Part shown: positions 16,675 to 27,812 of the stretch, piece after piece
Layout of the letters: every line of letters begins with the position of its first letter
Position numbering within the stretch: position 1 is the stretch's first letter
Source: Lewinella sp. IMCC34183
Lineage (GTDB): Bacteria > Bacteroidota > Bacteroidia > Chitinophagales > Saprospiraceae
DNA length: 64,000 bases
NCBI RefSeq assembly: GCF_003390915.1
Contig: NZ_QMEM01000001.1
Span: 744,001 to 808,000, forward strand
Direction of reading: 5' to 3'
Notes under the pieces: model-generated
What the model saw: the letters and a program-made list of their open reading frames with translations, nothing else
Told to the model about the DNA's origin: nothing
The model's database searches: none
Made by a program: the position numbers and the translations under genes

Positions 16675-17446
16675 GGGCCTCCGGCCCGATAAACACGCGA
16701 GCTAGGCGAGCGGCAAGCACTAAGCATCGGGTTAGAGGCCCTCTACCCATTGCCGTCCCGGGTGAAGGGCCTCCGGCCCGATACACACGCGAGCTAGGCG
16801 AGCGGCAAGCACTAAGCATCGGGCCAGAGGCCCTCGACCCATTACCGTTCCGGGTGGAGGGCCTCCGGCCCGATACACACGCGAGCTAAGCGAGCGGCAA
16901 GCACTAAGCATCGGGCCAGAGGCCCTCTACCCATTGCCGTCCCGGGTGAAGGGCCTCCGGCCCGATACACACGCGAGCTAATTGAGCGGCAAGCATTAAG
17001 CATCGGGCCAGAGGCCCTCTACCCATTGCCGTCCCGGGTGGAGGGCCTCCGGCCCGATAAACACGCGAGCTAGGCGAGCGGCAAGCACTAAGCATCGGGC
17101 CAGAGGCCCTCTACCCATTGCCGTCCCGGGTGGAGGGCCTCCGGCCCGATACACACGCGAGCTAGGCGAGCGGCAAGCACTAAGCATCGGGCCAGAGGCC
17201 CTCTACTCATTACCGTCCCGGGTGAAGGGCCTCCGGCCCGATACACACGCGAGCTAAGCGAGCGGCAAGCACTAAGCATCGGGCCAGAGGCCCTCTACCC
17301 ATTACCGTCCCGGGTGGAGGGCCTCCGGCCCGATACACACGCGAGCTAAGCTAGCGGCAGAATTCAACGCTCGGGCCGGAGGCCCTCTACCCATTGCTCT
17401 CGCGAGCAACAAACACCCCACCGTTCGGGCCGTAGGCCCTCAACCC
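16675..17446. repeat. 92-bp tandem repeat array built from inverted REP-like hairpins
   Basis: Eight units start every 92 bp at 16675, 16767, 16859, 16951, 17043, 17135, 17227 and 17319. Each begins GGGCC-TCC-GGCCC-GAT and contains the inverse ATC-GGGCC-AGA-GGCCC about 35 nt later, so a unit holds the same hairpin element in both orientations, like a BIME. Linker text includes CACGCGAGCTA and GCGGCAAGCACTAAG. Units 1-7 differ at few positions (hairpin loops, AT/GC at several sites); unit 8 is diverged, and one more single element (GGGCC-GTA-GGCCC) ends the array near 17446. It lies between the DUF1415 stop and the LuxC-like start. No cas genes or transposase adjoin it. Confidence 0.95.
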
Positions 17447-17474
17447 GGGGAGCACCCAAATTGTACCATTCCCG

Positions 17475-18536
17475 ATGCAGCTAGAAGAACGAATCGAAGC
17501 CCTCGCCCGCCTGGGCGACCACCTCCGCGGACCGGAGGATGAATTTCTCACCGCCCTCATGAAGCGCACGGCCTTCAATAACGGCTGGTTCACCCTCGAG
17601 CAACAGCAGCGCGCGCTCCGCGCCATTGCCGACCGCTTTCTCGACGGCGACCGGCTGCAAAAGTGGGCCGCCGGTTACTCCATCACCGCACCTGCGTCCC
17701 CGCCGTACGCCACCGTAGGACTGGTGCTGGCCGGCAACATCCCCCTGGTCGGCGTGCACGATATCGTGAGCACCTTCGTGGCCGGCCACCGCGCGCAGAT
17801 CAAGCCCAGCAGCAAGGATCCCTACGTGCTGCCGTACCTGCTGAAGCTCCTGGCCCGCTTCACGCCCGATGCCGAGCCGTACTTCGAGATCGTGAATAAC
17901 CTGTCCGGCTTCGACGCCATCATCGCCACGGGCAGCAACAACAGCTCGCGCTACTTCGAAGCCTACTTCAGCAAATACCCCCACATCATCCGGCGCAACC
18001 GGAATGCCGTAGCGGTACTGAGCGGCGAGGAATCCGAAGAGCAACTCCGCCGCCTCGGTGACGACATCTTCTCTTATTTCGGGTTGGGGTGCCGCAACGT
18101 GTCCAAGATCTACGTGCCGCGCGACTACGACTTCGCCCCGCTGCTGGAGGTGCTGCACGACTGGCGGGAATACCAAAACCACACCAAGTGGAAGAATAAC
18201 TTCGACTACAACTTCGCCCTGCTCACCCTCAACAAGGAATCCTTCCGCCACAACGGCGCCATCATCGTGCGTCCCGACGATGCTATAGCCAGCCACATCG
18301 CCGGGCTTTACTACTCCGAGTACGATGATCCGGCAACCGTGACGGAGGAACTCGGGCGCCGGGCGGGAGAGATCCAGCTCGTGGTCGCGCCCCCCGGACT
18401 GCTGGACCTGCCCACCTACGATTTTGGCGAGGCGCAGCAGCCCTCCCTGACCGACTACGCCGATGGGGTGGATACGCTGGAGTTTTTGACGCAGCAGGTG
18501 CCCCAACCCCGGTCGGCAGCCCCCGGAAAAGAGTGA
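17475..18536 (+). CDS. LuxC-like acyl-CoA reductase
   Basis: 353 residues. Bacteroidota carry a conserved single-gene homologue of LuxC, the acyl-CoA/acyl-ACP reductase of the aldehyde dehydrogenase superfamily. Visible here: VGLVLAGNIPLVGVHDIVS (83-100, cofactor-binding Rossmann region), ATGSNNSSRYFEAYF (about 151-165) and the presumed nucleophile Cys206 in FGLGCRNVSKIYVP. The natural substrate in these bacteria is not established to my knowledge. No luxD or luxE is nearby. The ATG at 17475 follows a weak box TACCATTC by three bases. The next gene encodes acetyl-CoA synthetase on the same strand, 61 bp on. Confidence 0.85.
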   Translation: MQLEERIEALARLGDHLRGPEDEFLTALMKRTAFNNGWFTLEQQQRALRAIADRFLDGDRLQKWAAGYSITAPASPPYATVGLVLAGNIPLVGVHDIVSTFVAGHRAQIKPSSKDPYVLPYLLKLLARFTPDAEPYFEIVNNLSGFDAIIATGSNNSSRYFEAYFSKYPHIIRRNRNAVAVLSGEESEEQLRRLGDDIFSYFGLGCRNVSKIYVPRDYDFAPLLEVLHDWREYQNHTKWKNNFDYNFALLTLNKESFRHNGAIIVRPDDAIASHIAGLYYSEYDDPATVTEELGRRAGEIQLVVAPPGLLDLPTYDFGEAQQPSLTDYADGVDTLEFLTQQVPQPRSAAPGKE

Positions 18537-18570
18537 TCCGGCCGCGGGTACCGGAGCATCCCGGTTTGCC

Positions 18571-18578
18571 TATATTGG
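18571..18578 (+). promoter_or_regulatory. -7 box TATATTGG before acsA
   Basis: A TAnnTTNG element 19 nt before the acsA ATG, giving an expected leader of roughly a dozen bases. It lies in the short gap after the LuxC-like gene, so acsA can be transcribed on its own. Confidence 0.45.
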
Positions 18579-18597
18579 CGCCCCAACGCGAACGATC

Positions 18598-20511
<1,914 letters not shown>

Positions 20512-20546
20512 GCGCGGACGCGGGTGCAGTGATGCACAGAATAAAA

Positions 20547-20579
20547 AAGCCCGTCGCGAATGCATTTCGCGACGGGCTT
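20547..20579. terminator. Bidirectional hairpin terminator between acsA and pruA
   Basis: A perfect 14-bp stem AAGCCCGTCGCGAA / TTCGCGACGGGCTT with a five-base loop (TGCAT). On the minus strand the stem is followed by a T run (complement of AAAAAA at 20543-20548). It lies between two convergent genes. Confidence 0.92.
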
Positions 20580-20598
20580 ATACGTGTGCCGTACCGGG

Positions 20599-22233
20599 CT
20601 AGTCTTCTCCGAGGAAGGGATAGCGGTAGTCTACCGGCGGCACGAAGTTCTCCTTGATCAAGCGGGGACTGATCCACCGCTGCAGGTTGATGGCGCTGCC
20701 CGCCTTGTCGTTGGTGCCGGAAGCCCGGGCACCTCCGAAGGGCTGCTGACCGACCACCGCTCCGGTGGGCTTATCGTTGACGTAGAAGTTACCGGCGGCG
20801 TTGCGCAGGGCCTTCGAGGCCGATTCGATGACCGTCCGGTCGGTAGCGAATACGGCGCCGGTAAGGGCGTAGGGTGAGGTGGAATCCACCAGCTCCAGCG
20901 TCTCTTCCCATTGGTCGTCCTCGTAAACGTAGACGGTCAGGACGGGACCAAAGATCTCCTCCACCATGGTGGTCGAGCGCGGATCGGAGCTGAGCAGTAC
21001 GGTTGGCTCCACGAAGAAGCCTTCCGACTTGTCGCAGTTGCCTCCGGCGATCACTTCCACGGCGTCGTTGGCCTTGGCGCCCTCCAGGTAGCCGGCAATC
21101 CGGTCGAAGGCCCGCTCGTCGATGACGGCGTTGATAAAGTTGCCAAAATCCTCGACGGTACCCGTCTTCAGTGTCTGGATATCGCTCACCAGCCGGTCCT
21201 TGATGGCGGGCCACAGCGAAGCCGGCAGGTAGGCGCGCGAGGCGGCGGAGCACTTCTGCCCCTGGTATTCGAAGGCGCCGCGCAGCAGGGCTACGGCGAC
21301 CTCCTCGGCGCGGGCGGATGGGTGGGCCACCACGAAGTCCTTGCCGCCGGTTTCGCCCACGATGCGGGGGTAGCTGCGATAGTGTCCGATGTTGTTGCCG
21401 ATCTCCTTCCACAGCTCCTGGAAGACCTTGGTTGAACCGGTGAAGTGAAGGCCCGCAAAGTCACGGTGCTTGAATACGATATCGCCCACCTGCGGCCCGT
21501 CGGTGTAGATCAGGTTGATCACCCCCGGGGGGAGGCCGGCGGCCTCGAAGAGCTCCATGATGACGACGGCGGAGTAGATCTGCGTCTCGGCGGGTTTCCA
21601 GACGACGGTGTTGCCGCAGAGCGCGGGCGCGGCGGGCAGGTTGGCCGCGATGCTGGTGAAGTTGAAGGGCGTGATGGCCAGCACGAAGCCTTCCAGCGCG
21701 CGGTACTCGAGGCGGTTCCAGATGCCGTCCGGGGAGTGCAGGGGTTGCTCCCGGTAGATTTCCTGCAGGAAGTAGGCGTTGAAGCGGAAGAAATCGCACA
21801 TCTCGGCGACGGCGTCGATCTCCGCCTGGTAGGCGTTCTTGCTCTGCCCGAGCATGGTGGCCGCGTTCATCCGCGCGCGGAAGGGACCGGCGAGCAGGTC
21901 GGCCGCCCGCAGGAAGACGGCGGCGCGCTGCTGCCACGGCAGGGCCTCCCAGGCCGGCTTGGCCGCCAGGGCGGCGTCGATGGCGCGGTGTACGTGGTCG
22001 TCGGTGCCCCGGTAGAAATGCCCCAGGGTGAAGGAGCGCTCGTGGGGCGGATGTACGCTTACCTTTTCGCCCTCCAGTACCCGTTCGCCGTTGATGAAGG
22101 CCGGCAACTCGCGGGCAGCGGATTTGGCGTCCGCAAGCGCCTGCTTGAGGGATTCACGCTCGGGACTGCCGGGCGCATAGGCCAGGACCGGCTCGTTGGG
22201 GGGAATGGAAAGGTTGAAAATGGCGTCTGACAT
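20599..22233 (-). CDS. pruA: 1-pyrroline-5-carboxylate dehydrogenase
   Basis: 544 residues, the length of the stand-alone P5C dehydrogenase found in Bacteroidota and eukaryotes. It oxidises glutamate semialdehyde to glutamate with NAD in proline degradation. Seen: EGFVLAITPFNFTSIAANLP, HFTGSTKVFQELW (cofactor site), the catalytic Glu in RIVGETGGKDF, the nucleophile Cys in FEYQGQKCSAASRAYLP, and EIFGPVLTVYVY. The ATG at 22233 (MSDAIFNLSIPPNEP) is the correct start; in-frame codons upstream run into the carboxypeptidase gene region without protein-like sequence. No proline dehydrogenase gene is in the window. Confidence 0.96.
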   Translation of the reverse strand: MSDAIFNLSIPPNEPVLAYAPGSPERESLKQALADAKSAARELPAFINGERVLEGEKVSVHPPHERSFTLGHFYRGTDDHVHRAIDAALAAKPAWEALPWQQRAAVFLRAADLLAGPFRARMNAATMLGQSKNAYQAEIDAVAEMCDFFRFNAYFLQEIYREQPLHSPDGIWNRLEYRALEGFVLAITPFNFTSIAANLPAAPALCGNTVVWKPAETQIYSAVVIMELFEAAGLPPGVINLIYTDGPQVGDIVFKHRDFAGLHFTGSTKVFQELWKEIGNNIGHYRSYPRIVGETGGKDFVVAHPSARAEEVAVALLRGAFEYQGQKCSAASRAYLPASLWPAIKDRLVSDIQTLKTGTVEDFGNFINAVIDERAFDRIAGYLEGAKANDAVEVIAGGNCDKSEGFFVEPTVLLSSDPRSTTMVEEIFGPVLTVYVYEDDQWEETLELVDSTSPYALTGAVFATDRTVIESASKALRNAAGNFYVNDKPTGAVVGQQPFGGARASGTNDKAGSAINLQRWISPRLIKENFVPPVDYRYPFLGED

Positions 22234-22292
22234 AAGGTTGGTAGCTTGCTTGGTACAGGGAGAGGCCGGTGCCGGGGAGATGCCGGTGCCGA

Positions 22293-23528
22293 CTATTTCT
22301 TTCGGGCCGGCAGCGCATCGTCCAGGCGCTCCAGGGCGACCTGCACGGAGCGGCGCTCCCGGTCCCGCAAACTTACGATAACGCTCCGGGAGCGGTATCC
22401 GGGAGCGGAGATGAGCAAGCGGTAGCTGCCCGGGGCCAGGTAGCGGTAGAAATCGCCCGTGAGGGCCTCGCTGAAGACCGAGGAGTGCATCTCGTCGTGG
22501 CCGGGAATGGTCACGTGGGCGCGCACGGGGCGCCCCGTAAGGCGATCGGTTACGATGCCGTGGATGCCGAGGCGCGCTTCGTTCAGGTAGCTGAGCAGGG
22601 CACCGCGCAGCGAGAGCCAGAGGTCGGGGAGACTGGCCGCGGGAAACCGTTTGGCGTTGGTGATCTCCACGGTGGCTTCCCGTGTCCGGTGGTAGTAGTT
22701 CATATAGTCCTGCCGGGAGCCCGCGATGGGGTACCAGTCGTGGCCGTTGGTGGTGCCGTTCGCGCGGTCTTTGAAGTAGTCGCCCAGCTGGCTGTCGTTC
22801 TGGGCGGTACGGGCGAAATCGCGGCTCACGTCCCGCCACCAGTCGGTATCGGGGTGGCGGCTGCGGAAGGTATCCCAGGGATAGTTAAAGAGCTCGGCGC
22901 CGCCGTGGAAATTGATGGCCAGGTCGAAGCCGTGGGTATCGGCGGCGCGCATGAAGATGCGGGTCTCGGGCTGGTGCTGGTTACCGTCGGGGAAGCGACC
23001 GTCATCCGGGTCCGGGTAGTTGCGGTTGAGGTCGACGTTGTTCGCGTTCCCGCGGCGGGCGGCGGCCAGGGTGTGGTTGCCGCCGCGGTAGGCGCCGTCG
23101 GGGTTGGCCAGCGGGTTGATGTAGAGGAACACGTCGTCGAGCAGGCCGCTGGCGTCGTCTTCCAGCAGGGATTCGGCGAGCTTGAGCAGGATCCAGTACC
23201 CGGCCAGTTCGTCTCCGTGCATGGCGGCCGTACACAGCACCTGCGGCCGCGCCTGCTTTGCCGCAGGCCGGTTGCCCAGCCGGAGGACCAGGATCCGCCG
23301 GCCCGAGGGCAGGCGCCCCCACACCTCCACGCGGCAGCGGTCGGGGTAGCGGCGGGCCAGGCCGTACATGATGGTTTCGTACAGGTCGTAGGTCGGATAA
23401 GCGCGCTGGGGCAGGAGGTGAAGGGAATGCGGATCGGGGCCGGTCGCCGTACGCACCGCGTCCTGGGCAGCGACCGGCGCGAAGGCACCGAGAAACAGAA
23501 ACAGGATAGCCGGGGTGAGCCACTTCAC
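22293..23528 (-). CDS. Secreted M14 zinc carboxypeptidase
   Basis: 411 residues with an N-terminal signal peptide (about 1-21, cut after VAA). The catalytic domain carries HGDE (His104, Glu107) and a later NFHGG for the third zinc ligand, the substrate motif VDLNRNYPDPDDG, and the general base in REATVEITN. After about residue 325 a transthyretin-like regulatory domain follows (GIHGIVTDRLTGRPVRAHVT). Together this is the carboxypeptidase D/M layout, removing C-terminal residues from peptides outside the cytoplasm. The start is a GTG at 23528; no ATG serves better. A -7-like TAGTTTGG on the minus strand lies about 40 nt upstream. Confidence 0.92.
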   Translation of the reverse strand: MKWLTPAILFLFLGAFAPVAAQDAVRTATGPDPHSLHLLPQRAYPTYDLYETIMYGLARRYPDRCRVEVWGRLPSGRRILVLRLGNRPAAKQARPQVLCTAAMHGDELAGYWILLKLAESLLEDDASGLLDDVFLYINPLANPDGAYRGGNHTLAAARRGNANNVDLNRNYPDPDDGRFPDGNQHQPETRIFMRAADTHGFDLAINFHGGAELFNYPWDTFRSRHPDTDWWRDVSRDFARTAQNDSQLGDYFKDRANGTTNGHDWYPIAGSRQDYMNYYHRTREATVEITNAKRFPAASLPDLWLSLRGALLSYLNEARLGIHGIVTDRLTGRPVRAHVTIPGHDEMHSSVFSEALTGDFYRYLAPGSYRLLISAPGYRSRSVIVSLRDRERRSVQVALERLDDALPARKK

Positions 23529-23688
23529 GGGAATAGGTACCGCGGCGGAGGGAAAATTGTTGTGGTAAAAACCAAACTACTGCCGGTTCGGCCGCCGGCC
23601 TTACGGTTCCGCGATTTGGTATAATCGGGGGATTCCGTCGATTTATAGTTTGGTATTTCTACCTTGGATGCGCACTTTGCGCCCCACT
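23529..23688. promoter_or_regulatory. Divergent promoter region, M14 peptidase / symporter
   Basis: A 160-bp intergenic region with a candidate -7 element for each direction: TACCTTGG on the plus strand (23660-23667), 21 nt before the symporter ATG at 23689, and TAGTTTGG on the minus strand at about 23569-23576. The middle is A/T-rich around AAAACCAAACTACTG. Confidence 0.45.
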
Positions 23689-25482
23689 ATGCAGCTCACT
23701 TCCCTCGACTGGATCATCGTCTTCCTCTTTTTCGCAATCACCCTGGCCATCGGCCTGTGGGCCAGCCGCGACTCCGGGAAGTCCACCTCCGAATTCTTTC
23801 TTTCCGGCCGCAACATGCCCTGGTGGCTGCTCGGCGTCTCGATGGTGGCGACCACCTTCTCGGCGGATACCCCCAACCTGGTGACGGACATCGTCCGCAA
23901 GCAGGGCGTAGCCGGCAACTGGGCCTGGTGGGCCTTCCTGCTCACCGGTATGCTCACGGTGTTCGTGTACGCGCGACTCTGGCGCAGGTCCGGCGTCATG
24001 ACCGACCTGGAGTTCTACGAACTGCGCTACGCCGGGGCCCCGGCCCGTTTCCTGCGACAGTTCCGGGCCATTTACCTGGGCGTCTTCTTCAACGTGATGA
24101 TCATGGCCACGGTGTGCCTGGCCGGCATCAAGATCGCGGGGGTGCTGCTCGACATCAACCCCCTGACCACGCTCGCCCTGGTGTCCATCGTGACCGTGAT
24201 CTACTCGGCGTCGGGCGGACTTAAGGGCGTGATCCTCACCGACTTCGTCCAGTTCACCTTCGCCATGATCGGGGCCGTCTGGGCAGCCGTTGTCATCATC
24301 AACCTGCCGGAAGTGGGCGGCCTCGACGGGCTGCTTTCCCACCCCGAGGTGACCTCGCAACTCGACCTCATCCCGGCCTTCGACAACCCGGAAGTCTACG
24401 TGCCCCTCTTCGTGGTGCCCATCGCGGTGCAGTGGTGGAGCGTCTGGTACCCCGGTGCCGAGCCCGGGGGCGGCGGCTACGTGGCGCAGCGCATGCTGGC
24501 GGCCAAGAACGAGAACCACGCCGTGGGGGCCACGCTGCTCTTCAACGTGTTCCATTACGCCCTGCGGCCCTGGCCGTGGATCCTGATCGCGCTGGCCTCG
24601 ATCATCATCTTCCCCGACCTGGACAGCATCGCCGCCGCCTTCCCCAACGTCCCCGCCAACGTGGTCAACGATGACCTGGCGTACCCCGCCATGCTGAGCT
24701 TCCTGCCCACGGGACTGCTCGGGCTGGTGGTCGCCTCCCTCATCGCGGCGCTCATGTCGACCCTGTCGACCCACCTCAACTGGGGGTCGAGCTACGTGGT
24801 CCACGACTGGTACCACCGCTTCGTGGAACCGGATGCCAGTGAGGACCGGCTGGTGTTGATCGGCCGGATCAGTACCGTAGCCCTGATGATCATGGCTGCC
24901 CTGTTCGCCCTGGCCCTGTCCAACGCGCTGGAGGCCTTCGCCATTCTGCTGCAGATCGGGGCGGGTACCGGACTCATCTTTATCCTGCGGTGGTTCTGGT
25001 GGCGGATCAATGCCTACACCGAGGTGGCCGGCATGTTCATCTCCTTCGCGGTGGCCCTGTTCCTGCAATTTGCCTGGACGCCCCTGGGGTTGCCCGAACT
25101 CGCCGGTCACGAGCAGTTGCTGCTCGGGATCGCCATCACGACGGTAGGCTGGCTGGCCGTGACCTTCCTGACCCGACCGACCGACATGGCAACCTTACAG
25201 AATTTTTACACGACCACCCGACCGGGGGGTCCCGGCTGGGACCCGGTGGTGGCTACGCTGCCCGCCGGCACCGACGCACAGGCCGACGGGCAGTTGCCGC
25301 TGCGTATCCTCGCCATGCTTGTGGGTGCGGTCACGGTCTATTCTATCCTGTTCGCCACCGGATTTTACCTCTACGCTAATCTGACGGCGGCCGTGATCGC
25401 CGCCCTGGTGGCCGCTGTAGGCATCGCCGCGCTGTTGCTGATCTGGAAAAACCTTAACCGCCCAGCGCCCCTGCGCGAGTAG
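23689..25482 (+). CDS. Sodium:solute symporter (SSS family)
   Basis: 597 residues with about thirteen membrane helices. It opens MQLTSLDWIIVFLFFAITLA and has KSTSEFFLSGRNMPWWLLG, the conserved SSS loop after helix 1, and SGGLKGVILTDFVQFTFAM in the sodium-site region. A long TM4-5 loop and WWSVWYPGAEPGGGGYVAQR place it in the Bacteroidota group often annotated as sodium/glucose or sodium/galactose symporters. The substrate is not determinable. The ATG at 23689 agrees with a -7 box 21 nt upstream; a second ATG at 23668 directly abuts that box and would be less usual. The gene is divergent from a secreted peptidase. Confidence 0.9.
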   Translation: MQLTSLDWIIVFLFFAITLAIGLWASRDSGKSTSEFFLSGRNMPWWLLGVSMVATTFSADTPNLVTDIVRKQGVAGNWAWWAFLLTGMLTVFVYARLWRRSGVMTDLEFYELRYAGAPARFLRQFRAIYLGVFFNVMIMATVCLAGIKIAGVLLDINPLTTLALVSIVTVIYSASGGLKGVILTDFVQFTFAMIGAVWAAVVIINLPEVGGLDGLLSHPEVTSQLDLIPAFDNPEVYVPLFVVPIAVQWWSVWYPGAEPGGGGYVAQRMLAAKNENHAVGATLLFNVFHYALRPWPWILIALASIIIFPDLDSIAAAFPNVPANVVNDDLAYPAMLSFLPTGLLGLVVASLIAALMSTLSTHLNWGSSYVVHDWYHRFVEPDASEDRLVLIGRISTVALMIMAALFALALSNALEAFAILLQIGAGTGLIFILRWFWWRINAYTEVAGMFISFAVALFLQFAWTPLGLPELAGHEQLLLGIAITTVGWLAVTFLTRPTDMATLQNFYTTTRPGGPGWDPVVATLPAGTDAQADGQLPLRILAMLVGAVTVYSILFATGFYLYANLTAAVIAALVAAVGIAALLLIWKNLNRPAPLRE

Positions 25483-25537
25483 CCGGGCCGCCAAACCAGG
25501 CGGAAGGTGCGGTGTTAACCTGGTCCAACCTTCCGGA

Positions 25538-26335
25538 ATGTCAGATATCACGACCATCAAGCGGGCTACCGCGCCGCTCACCCGCCAGCTCACCGACCAC
25601 CGCATTTACCACCTGCTCAACGACGTGGAGGGCATCCGCACCTTCATGGAGTACCACGTATTCGCGGTCTGGGACTTCATGTCACTACTCAAGGCACTGC
25701 AGCGGGAACTGACCTGCATCACCCTGCCCTGGAAGCCTAGCAACAACGCCAAGACGGCCCGCTTTATTAACGAGATCGTCCTCGGTGAGGAAACCGACAT
25801 CGACCGCCACGGTGTACCGGCCAGCCACTTCGAACTGTACCTGGAAGCCATGGATGAGGTCGATGCCGATACCGTCCCCATCATTCGCCTGCTCGGCAAC
25901 ATCCGCGGCCTTGCCGACGCCCGTGACACGTTGCGGGCGGCGGACCTCGGCCCCGGGGTGACCCGCTTCGTGGACTACACCTTCGAGCTGATCCAGGAGG
26001 GCGCGCCGCACAAGATCGCGGCGGCCTTCACCTTCGGTCGGGAGAGCCTGATCCCGGAACTGTTCATCGAGATTCTCGGCCAGTCGACGGAGGATAAGGC
26101 CGCCTTTCCCCGCCTGGTGTACTACCTGGAACGGCACATCGAGGTCGACGGCGACGAGCACGGCCCCCTGTCCGAAGCCATGGTCACCGAACTCTGCGGT
26201 ACGGACGAAGAAAAATGGGCAGAGGCCCGGGCCGTCGCCGAAGAAGCCCTGCGGCGGCGCATCGGTCTCTGGGACGAGATCGCGGGTGCGCTGGAAGCCA
26301 ACTCCGTAGCGCAGGCCTCCGGCGGTACCGTCTAG
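25538..26335 (+). CDS. DUF3050 family protein (heme-oxygenase-like fold)
   Basis: 265 residues. The DUF3050 family signature is plain: HRIYHLLNDVEGIRTFMEYH, VFAVWDFMSLLKALQREL, and the following CITLPWKPS, then NEIVLGEETDIDRHG and SHFELYLEAMDEVDAD. Relatives are placed with heme-oxygenase-like, all-helical di-metal proteins, and conserved His/Glu pairs (EYH, HFELY, ERHIEVDGDEHGP) would fit metal ligands, which is inference. Function unknown. It starts 56 bp after the symporter and shares a CTAG stop overlap with the convergent ABC ATPase gene. Confidence 0.87.
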   Translation: MSDITTIKRATAPLTRQLTDHRIYHLLNDVEGIRTFMEYHVFAVWDFMSLLKALQRELTCITLPWKPSNNAKTARFINEIVLGEETDIDRHGVPASHFELYLEAMDEVDADTVPIIRLLGNIRGLADARDTLRAADLGPGVTRFVDYTFELIQEGAPHKIAAAFTFGRESLIPELFIEILGQSTEDKAAFPRLVYYLERHIEVDGDEHGPLSEAMVTELCGTDEEKWAEARAVAEEALRRRIGLWDEIAGALEANSVAQASGGTV

Positions 26336-27810
26336 GGCACTGCGGGCGCGCGGCCTAATTCCAGTACCCGCCACTCGCTGCCGCCCGGCACTTCGGGGCG
26401 AAAGTGGGAGATAAAGACCGCGGTATCCCGCGGCCCGAGGACGGTTTCCAGCAGTTTCCGCGCCCGGTGCACCGCCGCCCGGTCCAGGCCCTGGAAGGGT
26501 TCGTCGAGCAGCAACAGCGGCGGTGCCTTTACGAGGGCCCGGCAGAACAGCAGCAGCCGCTGGGTTCCTGCGGATAGTGCAAGAAATGGCCGCTCGGACA
26601 CCTCCGCCAACTCAAAGTAGCGGAGCAAAAGATCCACCATTGCTTCCTGTTCCAGGGTATACGTTCGCGGCAGCGTAAAGGTATCGGAGAAGCCCGTCAG
26701 CAGCACCCCACGGGCGGACAGCCGCTGCCGAAAGTAGGTATGCAATTCCGGGGAGGTATACCCGATGCGCCGCTTGATGTCCCAGATGCTGCCGCCCCTA
26801 CCCCTCCGCTGGCCGAAGAGCCAGACCTGGTTGGCGTAGGCCAGCGGGTTGTCGGCGTACACCAGGCTGAGCAAGGTAGATTTTCCGGAACCGTTGGGAC
26901 CGCTGACCACCCACTTTTCGCCCCGCCGCACCCGCCAGTCCAGCCCATCCAGCACGGCCCGGTCACCGTAGCGGATGGTCACGTTTGTAAAGCGGACCAC
27001 TCCTTCCCCCGTATTTTCCCGGGGGGACTCCGCCCAGATATCCGAGATCCGGCCAAGTGCGTCTCCGTCGACGGTCGCGGTAGTCCGTTCCGGCGGCAGG
27101 TCACCGATCGTCCCCTGCCAGCTGCTGCCGTCCGCGTAGAGGTGCAGCCGATGGGTGATCGCATCCGGTACGGCATCGGCGTGGCCGCAGAGCACCAGGG
27201 TCAGGTCGAGACGGGCTACCAGATCGTCCAATAGGTCATTGAGTACTTGCCGGCTACCGGCGTCGAGTCCCACATAGGGATTGTCGATCACCAGGATGCG
27301 GGGCCGGCGCAGCAACTCCCGCGCCAGCAGGACCTTCCGCGTCTGCCCGCTCGACAACTTGATCATCTCCCGGTCCAGCAGCTCCCGGATACCGAATGCA
27401 TCCAGCAGGGCAGCGTGCTGCTCCGGCGTAAACCCACCGGCGGCGAGGTACTGCCGGGCGGTGGGGTGGCCACTGGCGTCGAAGGCGTTGTAGCGTTGCT
27501 GGTAGTAATGGACGTTCGTCGGATTGCGGGCCAGGCGGGAATTATCCATGAAGGAAACCAGCCGCAGGGCCGTGCGCCGCGCTTCGTAGCCCGGTGCGCC
27601 GGAGAGGAAGGGGTACGTCAGGGTTCCCGCCGTGAGCCGCCGCTGGCCGGCCAACGTCTCCGCCAGCAGGGTTTTGCCGGTCGCGCGCGCGCCGGTGACG
27701 AGCAAGTGCTGCCCGGCGCGAACGCGGAGGTCCAGCGGGCGGAGGGGGCCCTGGAAGATCACCGCTTGCTGCAGCACTATCAGGTCCGGTGTTGCTTTTT
27801 GCCGCTCCAC
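26332..27810 (-). CDS. ModF-like protein with two ABC ATPase domains
   Basis: 492 residues and no membrane segment: two fused ATP-binding cassettes as in ModF/PhrA. The second cassette is canonical (Walker A GPNGSGKST, signature LSAGTQR, Walker B LLLLDEPF). The first has GARATGKT, LSSGQTRK and ILVIDNPYVGLD, in which the catalytic glutamate after the Walker B aspartate is replaced by asparagine, so only one site may hydrolyse ATP well. The E. coli relative was linked to molybdate transport by position; here the partner permease is absent and the role is unknown. It starts 2 nt after the trehalase stop and is cotranscribed with it. Confidence 0.85.
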   Translation of the reverse strand: MERQKATPDLIVLQQAVIFQGPLRPLDLRVRAGQHLLVTGARATGKTLLAETLAGQRRLTAGTLTYPFLSGAPGYEARRTALRLVSFMDNSRLARNPTNVHYYQQRYNAFDASGHPTARQYLAAGGFTPEQHAALLDAFGIRELLDREMIKLSSGQTRKVLLARELLRRPRILVIDNPYVGLDAGSRQVLNDLLDDLVARLDLTLVLCGHADAVPDAITHRLHLYADGSSWQGTIGDLPPERTTATVDGDALGRISDIWAESPRENTGEGVVRFTNVTIRYGDRAVLDGLDWRVRRGEKWVVSGPNGSGKSTLLSLVYADNPLAYANQVWLFGQRRGRGGSIWDIKRRIGYTSPELHTYFRQRLSARGVLLTGFSDTFTLPRTYTLEQEAMVDLLLRYFELAEVSERPFLALSAGTQRLLLFCRALVKAPPLLLLDEPFQGLDRAAVHRARKLLETVLGPRDTAVFISHFRPEVPGGSEWRVLELGRAPAVP

Positions 27811-27812
27811 GG

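Noticed and set aside
16904-17279. Repeated 63-residue minus-strand reading frames in the 92-bp array
   Set aside because: They are copies of the same repeat read in staggered frames; composition is not protein-like and they overlap hairpins.
16675-17446. The 92-bp array as a CRISPR array
   Set aside because: The whole 92-bp unit is repeated, with no unique spacers; no cas genes are near.
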